A DNA stretch of 41,465 nt. It comes from an uncultured Saprospiraceae bacterium. GTDB taxonomy: Bacteria > Bacteroidota > Bacteroidia > Chitinophagales > Saprospiraceae. A program made the translations under genes and the position numbers. The notes under the pieces were generated by a model that saw only the letters and a program-made list of their open reading frames with translations, had not been told where the DNA came from and searched no databases. The stretch covers positions 1-41,465 of the forward strand of contig CALCSX010000109.1 in assembly GCA_937894165.1 (NCBI GenBank). The letters are read 5' to 3'. Below are positions 1 through 8,904 of the stretch, in pieces. Within the stretch, counting starts at the first letter, position 1, and every line of letters begins with the position of its first letter.

Positions 1-884
1 AGAATGTGCTGGAGCCTATTATGACCAATTCGGAGAATATCAAGCAATTTGGTGCCAATGCCTACGCTAAACCTGCCACTGCACTCAATATTTTACGCGA
101 GACCATCATGGGAAGGGAATTATTTGATTTTGCATTTAAAGAATATTCTAGACGGTGGATGTTCAAGCACCCTACACCGGAGGATTTTTTTAGGACAATG
201 GAAGATGCATCGGGAGTAGATTTGGACTGGTTTTGGAGGGGTTGGTTTTTCGAGACAGAGCCCGTGGATATATCTATCGAATCTGTGAGCACCTTTCAAA
301 TTGAGAATCGCTCCTTGGCAGAGAGAGTAGAAGACCTGAAAAGTGATTACCGTCGGGAAGAAACTTATCTCAGCAATACCAGAAATAGAGATGATATTAA
401 AGAGACGGTGGTGGAAAGAGATTCTCTTGCGAGGGATTTCTATAATGATTATGACCAATTTGAGGTAAGACCTGAAGATAATGCAGCTTATCAACGTTAT
501 TTGGATGATTTTGATGAAGAGGAGCAGGTTTTAATGGGGAAAGATTTGTTTCTGTATGAAATTAACTTCAAAAATGTCGGAGGTCTCGTTATGCCGGTGA
601 TAATTCAATTTAATTTTGAGGATGGTAGCTCGGAAGTTGAATATTTGCCTGCGGAAATTTGGAGAATGAATGAAAATGAAATTACTAAAGTTTTCGGGAA
701 AGAAAAGAGGGTGGAATCCTTTGTTCTTGATCCTTTCCGAGAAACGGCGGATATCGATGAAACCAATAATTATTGGCCGCGCTCACACCAGCCTTCCAGA
801 TTTGAATTGTTTAAAAGAAATAATTCTGCTCGAGGTACCAGCCCGGCAAACAATCCTATGCAAAAAGCTCGACAAAGTCAATAA
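1..884 (+). CDS. M1 family metallopeptidase, C-terminal part (5' truncated)
   Basis: The reading frame is already open at the first base, so the gene begins upstream of the window and only about the last 293 residues are present. The early part (around residues 35-85) has the W-rich helical segment typical of the end of the M1 aminopeptidase catalytic region, with a PTPEDFFRTMEDASG stretch followed by DLDWFWRGWFF. This is the pattern seen just downstream of the HExxH zinc site in Bacteroidota M1 enzymes. The zinc site itself is outside the window. The later part, with a VMPVIIQFNFEDG stretch and an LDPFRETADIDETNNYWP ending, fits the C-terminal beta domain of these enzymes. The expected role is removal of N-terminal residues from peptides in the periplasm or at the surface. 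The family call rests on remembered sequence patterns. The cellular location is inferred, since the N-terminus is missing. Confidence 0.8.
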   Translation, partial: NVLEPIMTNSENIKQFGANAYAKPATALNILRETIMGRELFDFAFKEYSRRWMFKHPTPEDFFRTMEDASGVDLDWFWRGWFFETEPVDISIESVSTFQIENRSLAERVEDLKSDYRREETYLSNTRNRDDIKETVVERDSLARDFYNDYDQFEVRPEDNAAYQRYLDDFDEEEQVLMGKDLFLYEINFKNVGGLVMPVIIQFNFEDGSSEVEYLPAEIWRMNENEITKVFGKEKRVESFVLDPFRETADIDETNNYWPRSHQPSRFELFKRNNSARGTSPANNPMQKARQSQ

Positions 885-921
885 TTTCATTCAGCTTTTT
901 TAGAAACTGATTATTTTAGAA

Positions 922-929
922 TAACTTTG
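922..929 (+). promoter_or_regulatory. Candidate -7 element for the 956 lipoprotein gene
   Basis: TAACTTTG matches the Bacteroidota -7 consensus TAnnTTTG and lies 27 nt before the ATG at 956. No clear TTTG -33 box is visible about 20 nt upstream, only a T-rich run, so this is a half-supported promoter. Confidence 0.4.
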
Positions 930-955
930 TAGTTTAATCAAAATCAAGCCGAATC

Positions 956-1402
956 ATGAAAAAAATTATTATTCTTTTACTTTTAGGTGTTTCAACTTTT
1001 ATCATCTCATGCGGAGAATCTTATCCTGATCAAGATAAAGTAGGCGGGGTGGTAAAGGATAAATTTAAAGAAAAAGAATCAGCCGGAGTGGATATTTATG
1101 CCGAGGGTAATGAAAAAGAGTGGACATTGGAGATTGACTTTGAGAAAAATTTTTCTTTTGTACATTCTGCGCAAGGAATAAATGTGAATGTACCTTTTAG
1201 TGACATAGGGGAAGATATAAGAGGAGATCGAGGTGCCGTTTATACTTACAATGGTGGAAGTCAAGTTCTAGAAGTGAATATTGTATATGACCAATGTGGA
1301 GACGATAAAAGATCATTTCATACTGTGATCCAAAATAATCCACACATTGAGGAAAATGTTGTGCTATTTAGAGGTTGCGGCTACAATCTTAATAAAAAGT
1401 AA
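956..1402 (+). CDS. Small hypothetical lipoprotein
   Basis: This is a 148-residue protein with a classic lipoprotein signal: two lysines, a leucine/isoleucine-rich core and an IISC lipobox, giving an acylated Cys19. The mature part is small, acidic and lysine-rich, and probably beta-rich. Three cysteines at the end (in YDQCGDD, FRGCGYN and nearby) could pair or bind metal. I do not recognise a named family. It stands alone between the end of the M1 peptidase gene and the oppositely oriented csbD gene, with a TAnnTTTG -7 element just upstream, so it is probably transcribed by itself. Location in the outer or inner membrane cannot be told from the sequence. Confidence 0.75.
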   Translation: MKKIIILLLLGVSTFIISCGESYPDQDKVGGVVKDKFKEKESAGVDIYAEGNEKEWTLEIDFEKNFSFVHSAQGINVNVPFSDIGEDIRGDRGAVYTYNGGSQVLEVNIVYDQCGDDKRSFHTVIQNNPHIEENVVLFRGCGYNLNKK

Positions 1403-1602
1403 TCCACTATCCATATTAATTATGTTTGTTTCTGATTCTAATTTCAATTAGGATTAGGATGATTCATATTAGAAAAATTCTGTTTTTTTAGCAAATTCAG
1501 TTGTAATGATGGATGCTCAGATTGCTTTTTTTGAGTGGTCTAAATGATTGTAGAATACAGCAATTAAAAATACATGATTATTTCCAAATAATTTATATAA
1601 AT

Positions 1603-1646
1603 TACAAAAAGAAATGGCTGTTCCAATTTTGAATTGAAACAGCCAT
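1603..1646 (-). terminator. Terminator of the csbD gene
   Basis: A long imperfect hairpin at 1614-1646 pairs ATGGCTGTT with AACAGCCAT, and the stem continues inward with CAATT/AATTG past a mismatch. Read on the minus strand it is followed by TTCTTTTT, which is the layout of an intrinsic terminator downstream of csbD. Confidence 0.75.
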
Positions 1647-1685
1647 ATAATGATTTACTAATTAAAGTAACATCATTTTTGAAAT

Positions 1686-1877
1686 CTATAGATCGTTAAT
1701 GTACCGTTGTATAGCTTCCTTTGATTCGCCGGTCTTTTCTTGTATCCGTCCCAGTAATTCATCCTCTTTTCCTTCTACATAAGTCAAATCATCGTCGGTT
1801 AAATCACCATACTTTTGCTTGACTTTTCCTTTCAATTGATTCCAGTTTCCTTTTACTTTATCTTCAAATGCTCCCAT
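1686..1877 (-). CDS. CsbD family stress-response protein
   Basis: This is a 63-residue, highly charged helical protein with the CsbD family pattern: a start of the type GxFEDKVKGNWNQLKGKVKQ, then a LTDDDLTYVEGKEDELLGRIQEK stretch in the second half. Length matches the family (about 60-70 residues). CsbD-like proteins are small cytoplasmic proteins induced by general or osmotic stress; their biochemical role is unknown. The gene is transcribed alone, opposite to its neighbours, and ends in a strong hairpin terminator at 1614-1646. The intergenic region upstream, shared with the divergent YihY gene, shows no exact TAnnTTTG promoter. Family assignment is firm; function is known only at the level of stress association. 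Confidence 0.92.
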   Translation of the reverse strand: MGAFEDKVKGNWNQLKGKVKQKYGDLTDDDLTYVEGKEDELLGRIQEKTGESKEAIQRYINDL

Positions 1878-2100
1878 GATATATTTATTTTAGGGTTATT
1901 AAAATTGATTATACTTCTAAAACAATGAATTTTTCCTAATTGTTTTATTACATCTTGTAAAAGATATTTCTTACAGCATTATTTTATAGTTTTATATGTC
2001 CTTCAAAGGAAATAATTTGTTTCAAAAAAGGATTCTGTTAGGAATTTGTGTTTAATAATCAGAGATTTTAATTCTAATATTTACCAAAAAGATAAATTCG

Positions 2101-3057
2101 ATGGTGGCAAAACAGATATCAGATCAAAAAACTGAACGTTTTAAATTCAAAGACTTACCTAAGCTGCTTTGGGAGACTGTAAAAAGTTGGAATTCCAAAA
2201 ATCCATTTAGGCTGGGAGCAGTTGTAGCTTATTACGCCGTACTATCTCTTCCAGGATTGCTTGTCATTATTATTAATTCTGTGGGTGCATTTTGGGGTGA
2301 TGAAATTGTACAAGGTGAAATAACAAATCAATTTTCTGACGCTATAGGTGCGGATGCAGCTGAATCAATTATTTCTATGGTTGAAACAACTCAGGATGAG
2401 AAAAAAAGTCTGATATCTACAATTTTAGGTATCGGAGTAATGATATTCGGAGCGACTGGAGTTTTCTACCAACTGCAAATATCGTTGAATGAAATTTGGA
2501 GTGTTAAACAGGATCCCAAAGCCGGCTTTTGGAAGGTCATAAAAGATAGAACTTTAAGCTTTGGATTTATCGTCGTCATTGCTTTTTTACTTCTTATAAG
2601 TTTTGTCATTTCCACGGCGCTTTCAGTATTTAGTCAGTATTTATCAAATATGTGGCTGCCTGGATTTGTATCTATTGCTATAGTACTTGAATTTATTTTC
2701 TCTACCGCTGTAATAGGTTTTCTATTTGTTTTGATATTTAAATTTATGCCGGATGTTAAAATCCATTGGAATGCCTGCTGGTTGGGTGGCTTAATAACTG
2801 CCATCCTGTTTAATATTGGCAAGTATGCAATGTCATTTTACTTTGGTGAATCTGAACCGGGGTCTGTGTATGGAGCTGCAGGTTCAATAGTTCTCATACT
2901 TCTGTGGGTTTCCTATTCAAGTCTGATATTATTCTATGGAGCAGCATTCACCCAAGTCTATGCCAATCATTACAATTATGAAATACATCCCCAATCGCAT
3001 GGTATGATTGTGGAAGAAAAAGAAATTATTATCGAAAAAGGAAGCGATAGCGAATAA
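2101..3057 (+). CDS. YihY/BrkB family inner membrane protein
   Basis: This 318-residue protein has about six hydrophobic segments, the first near residues 38-60 following the family signature GAVVAYYAVLSLPGL. A later family motif is the GATGVFYQLQISLNEIW stretch near residue 120, and the last part has GSVYGAAGSIVLILLWVSYSS and AAFTQVYA. These fit the YihY/BrkB (once misnamed RNase BN) family of polytopic membrane proteins. Length is typical. The function of the family is unsettled; transport or envelope roles have been proposed. It sits divergent to a stress gene (csbD), which fits but does not prove a stress role. The C-terminus is a short charged cytoplasmic tail. The start at ATG 2101 is the first in frame and is accepted. 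Confidence 0.93.
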   Translation: MVAKQISDQKTERFKFKDLPKLLWETVKSWNSKNPFRLGAVVAYYAVLSLPGLLVIIINSVGAFWGDEIVQGEITNQFSDAIGADAAESIISMVETTQDEKKSLISTILGIGVMIFGATGVFYQLQISLNEIWSVKQDPKAGFWKVIKDRTLSFGFIVVIAFLLLISFVISTALSVFSQYLSNMWLPGFVSIAIVLEFIFSTAVIGFLFVLIFKFMPDVKIHWNACWLGGLITAILFNIGKYAMSFYFGESEPGSVYGAAGSIVLILLWVSYSSLILFYGAAFTQVYANHYNYEIHPQSHGMIVEEKEIIIEKGSDSE

Positions 3058-3206
3058 TGATTTTCTAAATTTACCGCATAAAGATTCTGTAATTATTTAT
3101 ATCTTTAAACTTGGAGTCCTAACACTGGTCAGAATGGTGAATTAAAGGACAGGAGCTAATTTTTTCGAAGTGAATAGAAGACAAGTTTAACTTGGTAACA
3201 TAAAAT

Positions 3207-3214
3207 TAACTTTG
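3207..3214 (+). promoter_or_regulatory. Candidate -7 element for the PiT-like gene
   Basis: TAACTTTG matches TAnnTTTG exactly and lies about 60 nt before the proposed start at 3275. No good TTTG box is found at the right spacing upstream, so support is partial. Confidence 0.35.
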
Positions 3215-3274
3215 AAATGATATCAATCTAGGAAATAGTTCCTTTATTTGCAGTAAGATCAAAATTCTAAGCCA

Positions 3275-4402
3275 TTGAGTGTAAAAAAGTACTATAAAGC
3301 GAAGCGAAAAAGTATGTATTTGAACCTACTTGAACGCGCTGTCAATGAAAAAATATTTATAGCTGTAATTTTAGTCGGAGTCGCTCTTTCAGCAGTTATG
3401 GTAAATTTTGGTCAGTCTGCCATGTGGCTAGGCTTTTTCTTTGCGGCTTATGCAGCTGTAGGAAATGATAGTATACAATCCTTAGGAACATTTATTGAAA
3501 GTAATAAAGACAAGAAATGGTGGGTATTGTGGTTATTTATAGGGACAATTTTTCTAGGGACAGTAACATTTAGTTGGGTCTATTTTAATGGGGATGTTTC
3601 TTATCAGCGACTTTTCAATTCTGATGGAACGACAAGTTTTCCACATCCTGATGAATTTAGTTTTTGGCAATTAATGGCGCCTCTTGCCTTATTAATCCTG
3701 ACAAGACTCAGGATGCCCGTATCCACGACGTTTTTACTATTAAGTGTATTTAGTGCGAGTTCCAGTGGTATTATTGCAATGGTCGGGAAAAGTGTTTCAG
3801 GTTATGGCATGGCATTTATATTGTCTTTTGCTGTTTGGTATTTTTCTTATGAAATTATTAGAAAATACTTCAAGTCCAGAGATTTTGGGATTGGGTGGAC
3901 AGTAGTGCAATGGACTGTAAGTGGCGCTTTATGGGCCGTATGGGTGATGCAGGATGGAGCGAATATTGCTGTCTTTCTTCCTAGACAATTAAGTTTTGAC
4001 CAATTTGTAATTTTTGCAGGAGTAATTTTTATTGGTTTAGGTCTTTTATTTTATCTGAGAGGAGATAAAATTCAAAGGGTGGTCAGTGAAAAGATAAGAA
4101 TTGCAGATGTTAGAGCGGCAACTATAGTAGATTTCACCTACGTGCTATTATTGATTTATAAATTATTTATCAGTACAGTCCCGATGAGTACAACTTGGGT
4201 TTTCTTGGGTGTAATGGGAGGAAGAGAAATCGCTATAAATTTAGCACGTAAGAAAGCTGGAACTAACCATAAAGTTAAGGCACTAAAATTGATTGGAAAG
4301 GATTTCTTATATGCCTTAATTGGTCTTCTTGTTTCGGTTATTTTGGCTGCAGGCGCAAATAAAGGTATTAGAGATGAAATATTTATTTATTTAGGATTTT
4401 AA
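3275..4402 (+). CDS. PiT-like (phosphate transporter superfamily) membrane protein
   Basis: This 375-residue protein is strongly hydrophobic, with roughly ten membrane segments. It shows the internal duplication of inorganic phosphate transporters of the PiT family in degenerate form. A GNDSIQSLGTF segment near residue 67 resembles the PiT GANDVANAFGT signature. Two P-x-STT motifs occur at residues 148-152 (PVSTTF) and 303-307 (PMSTTW). The second GANDV-like repeat is not obvious, so this is a divergent member and phosphate may not be the substrate. The start is uncertain: TTG at 3275 gives the full length, while the first ATG is at 3314, 13 codons in. No PhoU-like partner lies next to it. 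PiT kinship is an inference from these motifs. Confidence 0.65.
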   Translation: MSVKKYYKAKRKSMYLNLLERAVNEKIFIAVILVGVALSAVMVNFGQSAMWLGFFFAAYAAVGNDSIQSLGTFIESNKDKKWWVLWLFIGTIFLGTVTFSWVYFNGDVSYQRLFNSDGTTSFPHPDEFSFWQLMAPLALLILTRLRMPVSTTFLLLSVFSASSSGIIAMVGKSVSGYGMAFILSFAVWYFSYEIIRKYFKSRDFGIGWTVVQWTVSGALWAVWVMQDGANIAVFLPRQLSFDQFVIFAGVIFIGLGLLFYLRGDKIQRVVSEKIRIADVRAATIVDFTYVLLLIYKLFISTVPMSTTWVFLGVMGGREIAINLARKKAGTNHKVKALKLIGKDFLYALIGLLVSVILAAGANKGIRDEIFIYLGF

Positions 4403-4502
4403 GCTCTTTACTTTCTGTTTTAACTTGCATTTAACTTTTTGAATGTGTATCAGCATAACTTTTATTCGTTAAATTATTAATATTTAACAAAAAAATCGAA
4501 AT

Positions 4503-4919
4503 ATGAAAATTGTAAAAGTTTTAATCATCACTTCTATATGTGCTATTGGATTAAGTCCTATTCTTGGCCAGAAAGAAATTAAACAAGTAAAATCTCCTCA
4601 AGAGAGATCTGAAATCAGAACAGAAAAAATTGCTGAAGAGTTAGAGCTTACCGAAGAACAGAAAGCCAAGTTGTCAGTTATTAATGAAAAATATGCTGTA
4701 CAAAGAAAACGGTTGGCGGAAGAGCATAGAGTTCAACGAGAAAAGAATAGAGAAGAAATGAAAAAGCTGAATGAATCTCAAAATCAAGAATTAAATACTT
4801 TACTGACGCCTGCACAGCGTAGCAAAATGGAAGAACATAGGAAGAAAAGTATGGATGTCAGAAAGGAGAAAAAAATGGAGTTTAAAGAAAAGCGGATGAA
4901 TAAATCCGATCAGAAATAA
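4503..4919 (+). CDS. Spy/CpxP-like periplasmic protein with LTxxQ-type motif
   Basis: This 138-residue protein has an N-terminal signal peptide ending near ILGQK, followed by a long, highly charged helical region. It has two repeats of the Spy/CpxP type: LELTEEQKAKL near residue 46 and LLTPAQRSKMEEH near residue 100. Such proteins act as ATP-independent periplasmic chaperones or envelope stress sensors that also bind metals in some relatives. The very basic C-terminal tail (many KKK/KR pairs) is typical of Bacteroidota members. The gene is single and ends in a hairpin terminator at 4930-4957. It lies upstream of a sensor kinase gene, but the terminator separates them. Family is likely; the exact role is inferred. 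Confidence 0.75.
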   Translation: MKIVKVLIITSICAIGLSPILGQKEIKQVKSPQERSEIRTEKIAEELELTEEQKAKLSVINEKYAVQRKRLAEEHRVQREKNREEMKKLNESQNQELNTLLTPAQRSKMEEHRKKSMDVRKEKKMEFKEKRMNKSDQK

Positions 4920-4929
4920 TGCAATATAG

Positions 4930-4957
4930 AAAGCTATCAATAATGGTAGCTTTTTTT
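4930..4957 (+). terminator. Intrinsic terminator after the Spy-like gene
   Basis: AAAGCTA at 4930-4936 pairs with TAGCTTT at 4947-4953, and the run continues as seven T residues. Stem plus T-tract gives a standard intrinsic terminator 11 nt after the stop codon. Confidence 0.8.
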
Positions 4958-5161
4958 AATACTTTAATTATTTTGTGTCAATTTTATATTGAGGTTGATA
5001 AAATTAAAAATTTTATAATGAAATATTTGTAGAAATAATTCGTCGGTATTATTATTTTACTTTAATATTGTAGTAATATCGTCTATTGATGTCGGTAATA
5101 TTTTTCAAACGTCATATTTCTTATCCTAAAAGTAGCCAAACAACGAAGTGCAATTGTTGAT

Positions 5162-7270
5162 TTGTCAAAGTTGAATTTTACATTGAAAAGGAAATTAATT
5201 TTTATATCGTTAAACATCCTAATATTTAAGTTCCTTCAAGGACTCGCATTTGGCATTCTAATAACGTTTTCTTTCCTTCCCAATTTATATTCTCAATCTG
5301 ATTTTGAATCTATACCGGATTCAATTTTCGAAAAGTTAGATACCCTTAATAGTACTATTGACAAAGTAGATTATTTAAATTTAACCAGTCGGGCTTTAAT
5401 TAGAAGTAATCCTGAACTAAGTTTTAAAATTAACGATTACGCACAAACCATAGCAGAAGAATATTATAGCCAGAATTTACGAGGTCTGATTAAAATGGAG
5501 CGAGGGATTTTACATTCAATGTTGAGCGACCACTCAGCCGCTCGTCCATTTTTCAAAGAAGCCGCGCACCATTATAGAATGGATAAAGATAGTATGCGAC
5601 TTGGCTATGTATACAGAAATTTAGCGTTAGGATTCTCTCGGGAAAACATGCAAGATTCAGCACTGAATGCCTGCTTTGAAAGTTTATATTATTTGGACAG
5701 AAACAATGAAGATCATAAAGAGTTTCTTACGTTAACTTTGAATTCTTTGGCCAATATTTTATACCATAACAATTCATATCGAACTTCTATTCAGTATGCC
5801 GAAGCCGGAGCAGAGCTAGCCGCTGAGTTAAATGATAATCATGCGCTAGCTAGTGCTTATAATACAATAGGTTTGAATTTGCTCGAACTTGATGATGTAG
5901 GTTCTTTTGATTTTTTAAAGAAAGCTTACGATATCAATGTTCTCAGAAATGATAGTGTAAATATCATCATTACAATTCACAATTATGGTGTTTATCTCCT
6001 AGAAGTAGGAAGGCCACAAGAAGCTCTAGACACCTTGCTCTCCGGTTATAAACAATCTCTTAACGTTCCAGCTAACAGAACGGAGACTTATTATAAAGCA
6101 ACCATTGCTAAGGCTTATTTTGAAATTGGAAATTACGAGAAAGCTGAGGAATATTTAGTTGAATTAGCTGATGCTTATGAAGAGAAACAAGAGTTGAGTC
6201 CATATGGAACTATTTTTGAAACTTTGTCTAAGCTTAGAGAAAAACAAGGTAGGTACAAAGAAGCCTTGCAATACATCCTTATAGCTAATAAAATTGAAGT
6301 TGATGGACTAACTTTAGAGAATGAAACTTTGGTGAATATCCGAGAAAGAGATTTAGAATATAACAAAAAACTAAAAAAACTTAATTATTTACAGACAACT
6401 AATGAGTTAAATCAAAAGGAACTTATTTTAAAAAATAGAAATCTACTTTTACTTTGGATAGTAATCATTGGTCTACTTATTATATCCGCTTTACTTTTCT
6501 ATTTTATTAGAAAAATCAATCAAAGCAAAGCTAGAATAGAAAAAATTAACCGAGAGCTCTCTGCACAAAGTATCGATCTTAAGGAATTAAATCAAAGTAA
6601 AGAAAATCTTATTTCCATTATTGGACATGATTTGCGAGGACCTTTAGGTAATTTAAAAGAGTTGCTCTATTTGGTTCCTAACGAAGAGGATAAAATATCT
6701 CCTGAATCATTGAATATTCTGGGCTTAGGGAGAAGTTCTGTTGAACAGATGAACGACCTGTTAGCGAATCTATTAATATGGGCGAAATCACAAAAAAGAA
6801 AACTTCTAATCGATCAAAAGAGATTTGCGCTAAAAGCTGTTGTGGATAGAGTCCATGACCTTTACAGTTCCTTTTTGAGCTTCCAAAACATTGAATTGAT
6901 AAATAATATTGACCATAAATTAGAAGTTTTTGCCGATCCTGATACTGTAGAAATAGTGATAAGGAACCTAGTAAATAATTCTATTAAATTCTCAAAACCC
7001 GATTCAAAAATTTTACTAACAGCTTTTCAAGAAGGCAATCATGTATTGTGCGTATTAGAGGATCACGCCGGTGGTATACCCGATAAAGTCGTAAATACAC
7101 TTTTTAATAATGGAAATCAGCTGAATGCTCAGGAGGCTGCAATGATAAATGGCGGTTTTGGCTTAAAACTTTCTCAAGAGTTGCTGGTGGCAAATGGCGC
7201 TCATTGGTCCTACGAAAAAACTAAGGATGGAAGTAAAATAATTATTCATTTCCCCATAAATTCGCAATAA
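5162..7270 (+). CDS. TPR-containing sensor histidine kinase (orphan)
   Basis: This 702-residue protein has an N-terminal hydrophobic export segment (about residues 18-45), a periplasmic region built of tetratricopeptide repeats (about 65-400), one membrane helix (about 428-449), a short coiled coil and a cytoplasmic kinase core. The HisKA site is GHDLRGPLG with the phosphoacceptor at His489. The ATPase part has an N-box (IVIRNLVNNSIKFS), a G1-like EDHAGGIP and a G2 GGFGLKLSQ. This layout is common in Bacteroidota for kinases that pass a signal from periplasmic TPRs. No response regulator lies beside it, so its partner is elsewhere. The start is a TTG at 5162: there is no ATG before residue 108, and the open frame extends back only to a stop at 5096. 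Confidence 0.9.
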   Translation: MSKLNFTLKRKLIFISLNILIFKFLQGLAFGILITFSFLPNLYSQSDFESIPDSIFEKLDTLNSTIDKVDYLNLTSRALIRSNPELSFKINDYAQTIAEEYYSQNLRGLIKMERGILHSMLSDHSAARPFFKEAAHHYRMDKDSMRLGYVYRNLALGFSRENMQDSALNACFESLYYLDRNNEDHKEFLTLTLNSLANILYHNNSYRTSIQYAEAGAELAAELNDNHALASAYNTIGLNLLELDDVGSFDFLKKAYDINVLRNDSVNIIITIHNYGVYLLEVGRPQEALDTLLSGYKQSLNVPANRTETYYKATIAKAYFEIGNYEKAEEYLVELADAYEEKQELSPYGTIFETLSKLREKQGRYKEALQYILIANKIEVDGLTLENETLVNIRERDLEYNKKLKKLNYLQTTNELNQKELILKNRNLLLLWIVIIGLLIISALLFYFIRKINQSKARIEKINRELSAQSIDLKELNQSKENLISIIGHDLRGPLGNLKELLYLVPNEEDKISPESLNILGLGRSSVEQMNDLLANLLIWAKSQKRKLLIDQKRFALKAVVDRVHDLYSSFLSFQNIELINNIDHKLEVFADPDTVEIVIRNLVNNSIKFSKPDSKILLTAFQEGNHVLCVLEDHAGGIPDKVVNTLFNNGNQLNAQEAAMINGGFGLKLSQELLVANGAHWSYEKTKDGSKIIIHFPINSQ

Positions 7271-7287
7271 ATAATCATTCATATTTA

Positions 7288-7308
7288 CTGATAAAATATA
7301 TTTATCAG
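7288..7308 (+). terminator. Weak hairpin after the histidine kinase
   Basis: CTGATAAA and TTTATCAG form a perfect 8-bp stem with a 5-nt loop, 17 nt after the stop codon. It is AT-rich and has no real T-tract, so termination is possible but not certain. Confidence 0.4.
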
Positions 7309-7416
7309 CCATTAAATATTTAAGTTTATAGAAAATTAGTTGTCGTAACTATACTGATTTCAGAATAGAAAGCCAGAAATCTTCCACTTTCTATATTTCA
7401 GAATGAAAAAAAATAC

Positions 7417-7424
7417 TATATTTG
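7417..7424 (+). promoter_or_regulatory. Candidate promoter of the haloperoxidase-like gene
   Basis: TATATTTG matches TAnnTTTG exactly. A TTTC close to the TTTG -33 consensus begins near 7396 with about 17-18 nt spacing. The start codon at 7495 is about 70 nt downstream, which leaves room for a moderate leader. Confidence 0.45.
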
Positions 7425-7494
7425 TCCACTGGAATAGAGTTACTTAGTAGTACTTTATTTCTTCGCATTCCCATTGAATATTAAATATTAAAGT

Positions 7495-8871
7495 ATGAAA
7501 GTGAAGTTATACCTCAATTATAAGATAATATTTTTAGTACTTATTTCCTCGTTTATTCTAAGTTCATGTAGTAAGGATGAATTACCTCCTGTCCTGATCG
7601 ATAATGTTGAGAATTACAATAATGAAGTCTTGAAAGAATGGGCAAATCTATATCTGGAAGTAGAGAGATATGCTCCTAATTTTCGACCTCCAATTTCAGC
7701 GAGAACCATGGGATATATTGGCCTTGCAGTGTATGAATCGGTAGTGGATGGAACTGTAAGAAATAAGTCCATTGCACATAATTTTCAGAACTTAAATATT
7801 CCGGGAATTGATCAAACCCAGGATTATTATTGGCCATTGGTCATAAATTCGGTCTATGCACAATCTATGAAATTGTACTTTCCGCACATTTCTAATGAAT
7901 ACCGCAACAAAATAAAATTACTGGAGGAAAAGTTTAACGACCAATATCGCAGTGAAATTTCTGATGAGGTTTTCGATAGATCAACTATTTATGGTCGAGG
8001 TGTAGCTTCTGCCGTATATAATTATTCAGCAACAGATCCTGCAGGTCATGAAGGTTTTTATAATCCAACATCCGCTGCTTATGTGCCGCCCCAGGGTATC
8101 AATTTGTGGCAACCCACCGCACCTGATTACAGCAGAGCTCTTTTGCCTTACTGGGGATTTTCAAGAACATTTGCCTTAAGCAATAGTGATAAGCTATGCG
8201 ATCCTCCTTTGGAATATAGTGAAGATCCTAATAGTGAATATTATAAGCAAGTCTATGAAGTTTATGATATAGTGGAAAACATGAATTATGATAATAGATG
8301 GATAGCAGAATTCTGGTCGGATGACAATGGAGGTCTTACTTTTACGCCGGCCGGAAGATTATTAGCTATAGGATTACAGCTATTGGATATGAAAGATTTG
8401 AATTTAGCCGAAACGGCTGAGTTTTTTGCAAAGCTTGGTATGGCCTTATCTGATAGCGGTGTTGCTGTTTGGCATAGTAAATATCACTATAACTTAGAAA
8501 GGCCCTCAACTGTCATTAATAGAATTATAGATCCCAATTGGGTGACTATATGCAATAACCCTATCACCGGTGATATAGGAAAATCTCCAAATTTCCCTGC
8601 TTATCCATCAGGTCACAGTGGATTTGGTTCTGCGGGAGGACTTGTCTTTGCTGAGTTCTTTGGAATGAATTTCTCTTTCACTGATAATTGTCATAAGGAT
8701 AGAACTGAATTTAATGGCACTCCACGTTCGTTTACTTCCTTTAAGCAAATGTGGGAAGAAAATGCTTATTCTCGAATTCCATTGGGAGTGCATTACCAAA
8801 TGGATTGTGATTCGGGAATAGAATTGGGATTACGTGCTGCCCGGGCAGTTATTGATTTGGACTGGAAATAA
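7495..8871 (+). CDS. Vanadium-dependent haloperoxidase/PAP2-fold lipoprotein
   Basis: This 458-residue protein starts with a signal peptide and an LSSC lipobox (Cys25). The C-terminal half carries the full active-site set of vanadium haloperoxidases and type 2 phosphatidic acid phosphatases: Lys329 and Arg336 seven residues apart (KYHYNLERP), the PSGH motif with His374, and Arg427 and His433 six residues apart (SRIPLGVH). The two spacings equal those I recall for the fungal chloroperoxidase (K353/R360 and R490/H496). In that enzyme the second histidine binds vanadate and the PSGH histidine is the acid-base residue. Whether this protein oxidises halides or removes phosphate cannot be read from the motif. 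It is probably anchored in a membrane facing the periplasm or outside. A strong convergent terminator follows. Confidence 0.88.
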   Translation: MKVKLYLNYKIIFLVLISSFILSSCSKDELPPVLIDNVENYNNEVLKEWANLYLEVERYAPNFRPPISARTMGYIGLAVYESVVDGTVRNKSIAHNFQNLNIPGIDQTQDYYWPLVINSVYAQSMKLYFPHISNEYRNKIKLLEEKFNDQYRSEISDEVFDRSTIYGRGVASAVYNYSATDPAGHEGFYNPTSAAYVPPQGINLWQPTAPDYSRALLPYWGFSRTFALSNSDKLCDPPLEYSEDPNSEYYKQVYEVYDIVENMNYDNRWIAEFWSDDNGGLTFTPAGRLLAIGLQLLDMKDLNLAETAEFFAKLGMALSDSGVAVWHSKYHYNLERPSTVINRIIDPNWVTICNNPITGDIGKSPNFPAYPSGHSGFGSAGGLVFAEFFGMNFSFTDNCHKDRTEFNGTPRSFTSFKQMWEENAYSRIPLGVHYQMDCDSGIELGLRAARAVIDLDWK

Positions 8872-8904
8872 TTCATCCGCCTAATAATATTCAAATAGAA
8901 ATTT

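Noticed and set aside
1403..1602. Possible small gene or RNA between the lipoprotein and csbD
   Set aside because: There is only a short CTAATT/AATTAG palindrome in AT-rich DNA. No start with a convincing frame was seen.
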